Assembly: GCA_964057225.1 (NCBI GenBank)
Contig: OZ059895.1
Coordinates: forward strand, 3,782,001-3,846,000
Length of the DNA stretch: 64,000 bases
Direction of reading: 5' to 3'
Source of the DNA: Auanema rhodensis
Taxonomy: Eukaryota; Nematoda; Chromadorea; Rhabditida; Rhabditidae
Part shown: piece after piece, positions 61,801 through 64,000 of the stretch
How positions within the stretch are numbered: position 1 is the stretch's first letter
Layout of the letters: each line of letters starts with the position of its first letter
Translations under genes and position numbers: made by a program
The notes under the pieces: model-generated
The model's database searches: none
What the model was told of the DNA's origin: nothing
What the model saw: the letters and a program-made list of their open reading frames with translations, nothing else

Positions 61801-63218
61801 CCCTTCAAAGCATCAGAACATGTGATCACATTCCAATTTTTTTGTATCGATCTTGTAAAGATAGTAATATATCATATGTTGAACACTATGTTGGAAAGAT
61901 TTTAATTCAGATTTTCTAACTTTTATTCAGTTTGTTTTTTAAACTTTGATTAAGAACTTTGATTTTTGTACACCCATAAATTATACGCAGCACAGGTTAC
62001 CCTTAAATAATGAACTGACCGACTAATCAGACATGGATCTTTCCTAGTTCTGTTGCTTGAATGGATGTTTTCCTACGTAGGCTAGTAAAACATGCCCTTC
62101 AAAGCATCAGAACATGTGATCACATTCCAATTTTTTTGTATCGATCTTGTAAAGATAGTAATATATCATATGTTGAACACTATGTTGGAAAGATTTTAAT
62201 TCAGATTTTTTCATCTTTCACTCAGTTTGTTTTCTAAACTTTGATTAAGAACCTTGTTGTTTGTACACCCATAAATTATACGCAGCACAGGTTACCCTTA
62301 AATAATGAACTGACCGACTAATCAGACATGGATCTTTCCTAGTTCTGTTGCTTGAATGGATGTTTTCCTACGTAGGCTAGTAAAACATGCCCTTCAAAGC
62401 ATCAGAACATGTGATCACATTCCAATTTTTTTGTATCTATCTTGTAAAGATAGTAATATATCATATGTTGAACACTATGTTGGAAAGATTTTAATTCAGA
62501 TTTTCTAACTTTTATTCAGTTTGTTTTTTAAACTTTGATTAAAAACTTTGATTTTTGTACACCCATAAATTATACGCAGCACAGGTTACCCTTAAATAAT
62601 GAACTGACCGACTAATCAGACATGGATCTTTCCTAGTTCTGTTGCTTGAATGGATGTTTTCCAACGTAGGCTAGTAAAACATGCCCTTCAAAGCATCAGA
62701 ACATGTGATCACATTCCAATTTTTTTGTATCTATCTTGTAAAGATAGTAATATATCATATGTTGAACACTATGTTGGAAAGATTTTAATTCAGATTTTCT
62801 AACTTTTATTCAGTTTGTTTTTTAAACTTTGATTAAAAACTTTGATTTTTGTACACCCATAAATTATACGCAGCACAGGTTACCCTTAAATAATGAACTG
62901 ACCGACTAATCAGACATGGATCTTTCCTAGTTCTGTTGCTTGAATGGATGTTTTCCAACGTAGGCTAGTAAAACATGCCCTTCAAAGCATCAGAACATGT
63001 GATCACATTCCAATTTTTTTGTATCTATCTTGTAAAGATAGTAATAAACTTTGATTTTTGTACACCCATAAATTATACGCAGCACAGGTTACCCTTAAAT
63101 AATGAACTGACCGACTAATCAGACATGGATCTTTCCTAGTTCTGTTGCTTAAATGGATGTTTTCCTACGTAGGCTAGTAAAACATGCCCTTCAAAGCATC
63201 AGAACATGTGATCACATT
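55831..63218 (+). repeat. About 3.7-kb higher-order repeat in the right block, two copies, the second rearranged
   Basis: The L unit with AGATAGTGATA and CTCAATTTG recurs at 55831 and 59525, 3694 bp apart. It is followed both times by an L with TCTTCCC, a pair with TATCGATC (the second with TTTCATC), L units with TTAAAAAC, and units with CCAACGTAGG. In the second copy the TATCGATC pair and its followers occur again 1595 bp later (60251 and 61846), an internal duplication. The exact ends of the repeat unit are approximate. Confidence 0.75.
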
Positions 63219-64000
63219 CCAATTTTTTTGTATCTATCTTGTAAAGATAGTAATAAACTTTGATTTTTGTACACCCATAAATTATACGCAGCACAGGTTA
63301 CCCTTAAATAATGAACTGACCGACTAATCAGACATGGATCTTTCCAAGTTCTGTTGCTTGAACGGATGTTTTCCTACGTAGGCTAGTAAAACATGCCCTT
63401 CAAAGCATCAGAACATGTGACCACATTCCAATTTTTTTGTATCTATCTTGTAAAGATAGTAATATATCATATGTTGAACACTATGTTGGAAAGATTTTAA
63501 TTCAGATTTTCTAACTTTTAATCAGTTTGTTTTTTAAATTTTGATTAAGAACTTTGATTTTTGTACACCCATAAATTATACGCAGCACAGGTTACCCTTA
63601 AATAATGAACTGACCGACTAATCAGACATGGATCTTTCCTAGTTCTGTTGCTTGAATGGATGTTTTCCTACGTAGGCTAGTAAAACATGCCCTTCAAAGC
63701 ATCAGAACATGTGATCACATTCCAATTTTTTTGTATCTATCTTGTAAAGATAGTAATAAACTTTGATTTTTGTACACCCATAAATTATACGCAGCACAGG
63801 TTACCCTTAAATAATGAACTGACCGACTAATCAGACATGGATCTTTCCAAGTTCTGTTGCTTGAACGGATGTTTTCCTACGTAGGCTAGTAAAACATGCC
63901 CTTCAAAGCATCAGAACATGTGACCACATTCCAATTTTTTTGTATCTATCTTGTAAAGATAGTAATATATCATATGTTGAACACTATGTCGGAAAGATTT

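Larger units (their letters stand above)
46821..64000 (+). repeat. Satellite DNA array, right block (294/209-bp monomers)
   Basis: The same monomers continue in the same direction and exact phase after the element, to the window end. This block is more heterogeneous than 1-25000. Many L units belong to a divergent subfamily with TTTTTTCAACTTTCACTCAG, TTTTCTAAAC, CCTTGTTGTTTGTAC, CCAAGTT, ACGGATG and TGACCAC; these are often 295 bp. Local higher-order units are visible: 1300 bp between 46861 and 48161 (ACACGCAG with TTAATTAATG) and 797 bp between 53109 and 53906 (ACTAAGTTGG). No genes. Confidence 0.97.

Overview
The window is a eukaryotic, probably centromeric or pericentromeric, satellite DNA block interrupted once by a nearly complete LTR retrotransposon. 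The retroelement (Ty3/gypsy-type RT, RNase H and integrase, a gag without zinc knuckle, an envelope-like glycoprotein) and the AT-rich noncoding context suggest an animal, most likely an arthropod. I cannot name the species from the sequence. There are no host genes, tRNAs, rRNAs or bacterial-type features.

Layout. (1) 1-35341: head-to-tail satellite built from one monomer in two lengths, 294 bp (L) and 209 bp (S). S is L without 85 internal bases. L and S are combined into higher-order repeats of 797 bp (SLL), 1091 bp (LLLS), 1300 bp and 4405 bp, each locally homogenised. (2) 35342-46820: an 11.48-kb LTR element on the minus strand, flanked by the 4-bp duplication AAAC. (3) 46821-64000: the same satellite resumes in the same orientation and exactly in phase, with more of a divergent monomer subfamily and a ~3.7-kb repeat unit.

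The element, read in its own (minus) direction: 5' LTR (46485-46820), primer binding site abutting it, a ~1.4-kb leader, a gag ORF, a second ORF of 1724 aa, a short frame break, the integrase ORF, a 0.73-kb untranslated tail, and the 3' LTR (35342-35676). The LTRs differ by one single-base indel, so the insertion is recent. The remarkable point is gene order. The gag frame runs past its basic nucleocapsid-like region into a signal-peptide-like segment and a Cys- and sequon-bearing stretch. ORF2 opens with about 800 residues that look like a glycoprotein ectodomain (furin-type site, mucin-like segment, cluster of N-glycosylation sequons), then one transmembrane segment and a PPTY motif, and only then aspartic protease, reverse transcriptase and RNase H. 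The apparent order is gag-env-protease-RT-RNase H-integrase, with env between gag and pol, whereas errantiviruses and vertebrate retroviruses carry env downstream of pol. If it is read as a fusion, Gag and the enzymes would lie on the cytosolic side of a membrane and be separated by a lumenal ectodomain.

Two frame changes break the coding region: a +1 step at the gag/ORF2 junction and a single-base-type shift near 37642 before integrase. The gag frame also has no ATG before the capsid region. Whether these are programmed, real decay or assembly indels cannot be decided here. No repaired or joined proteins are given.
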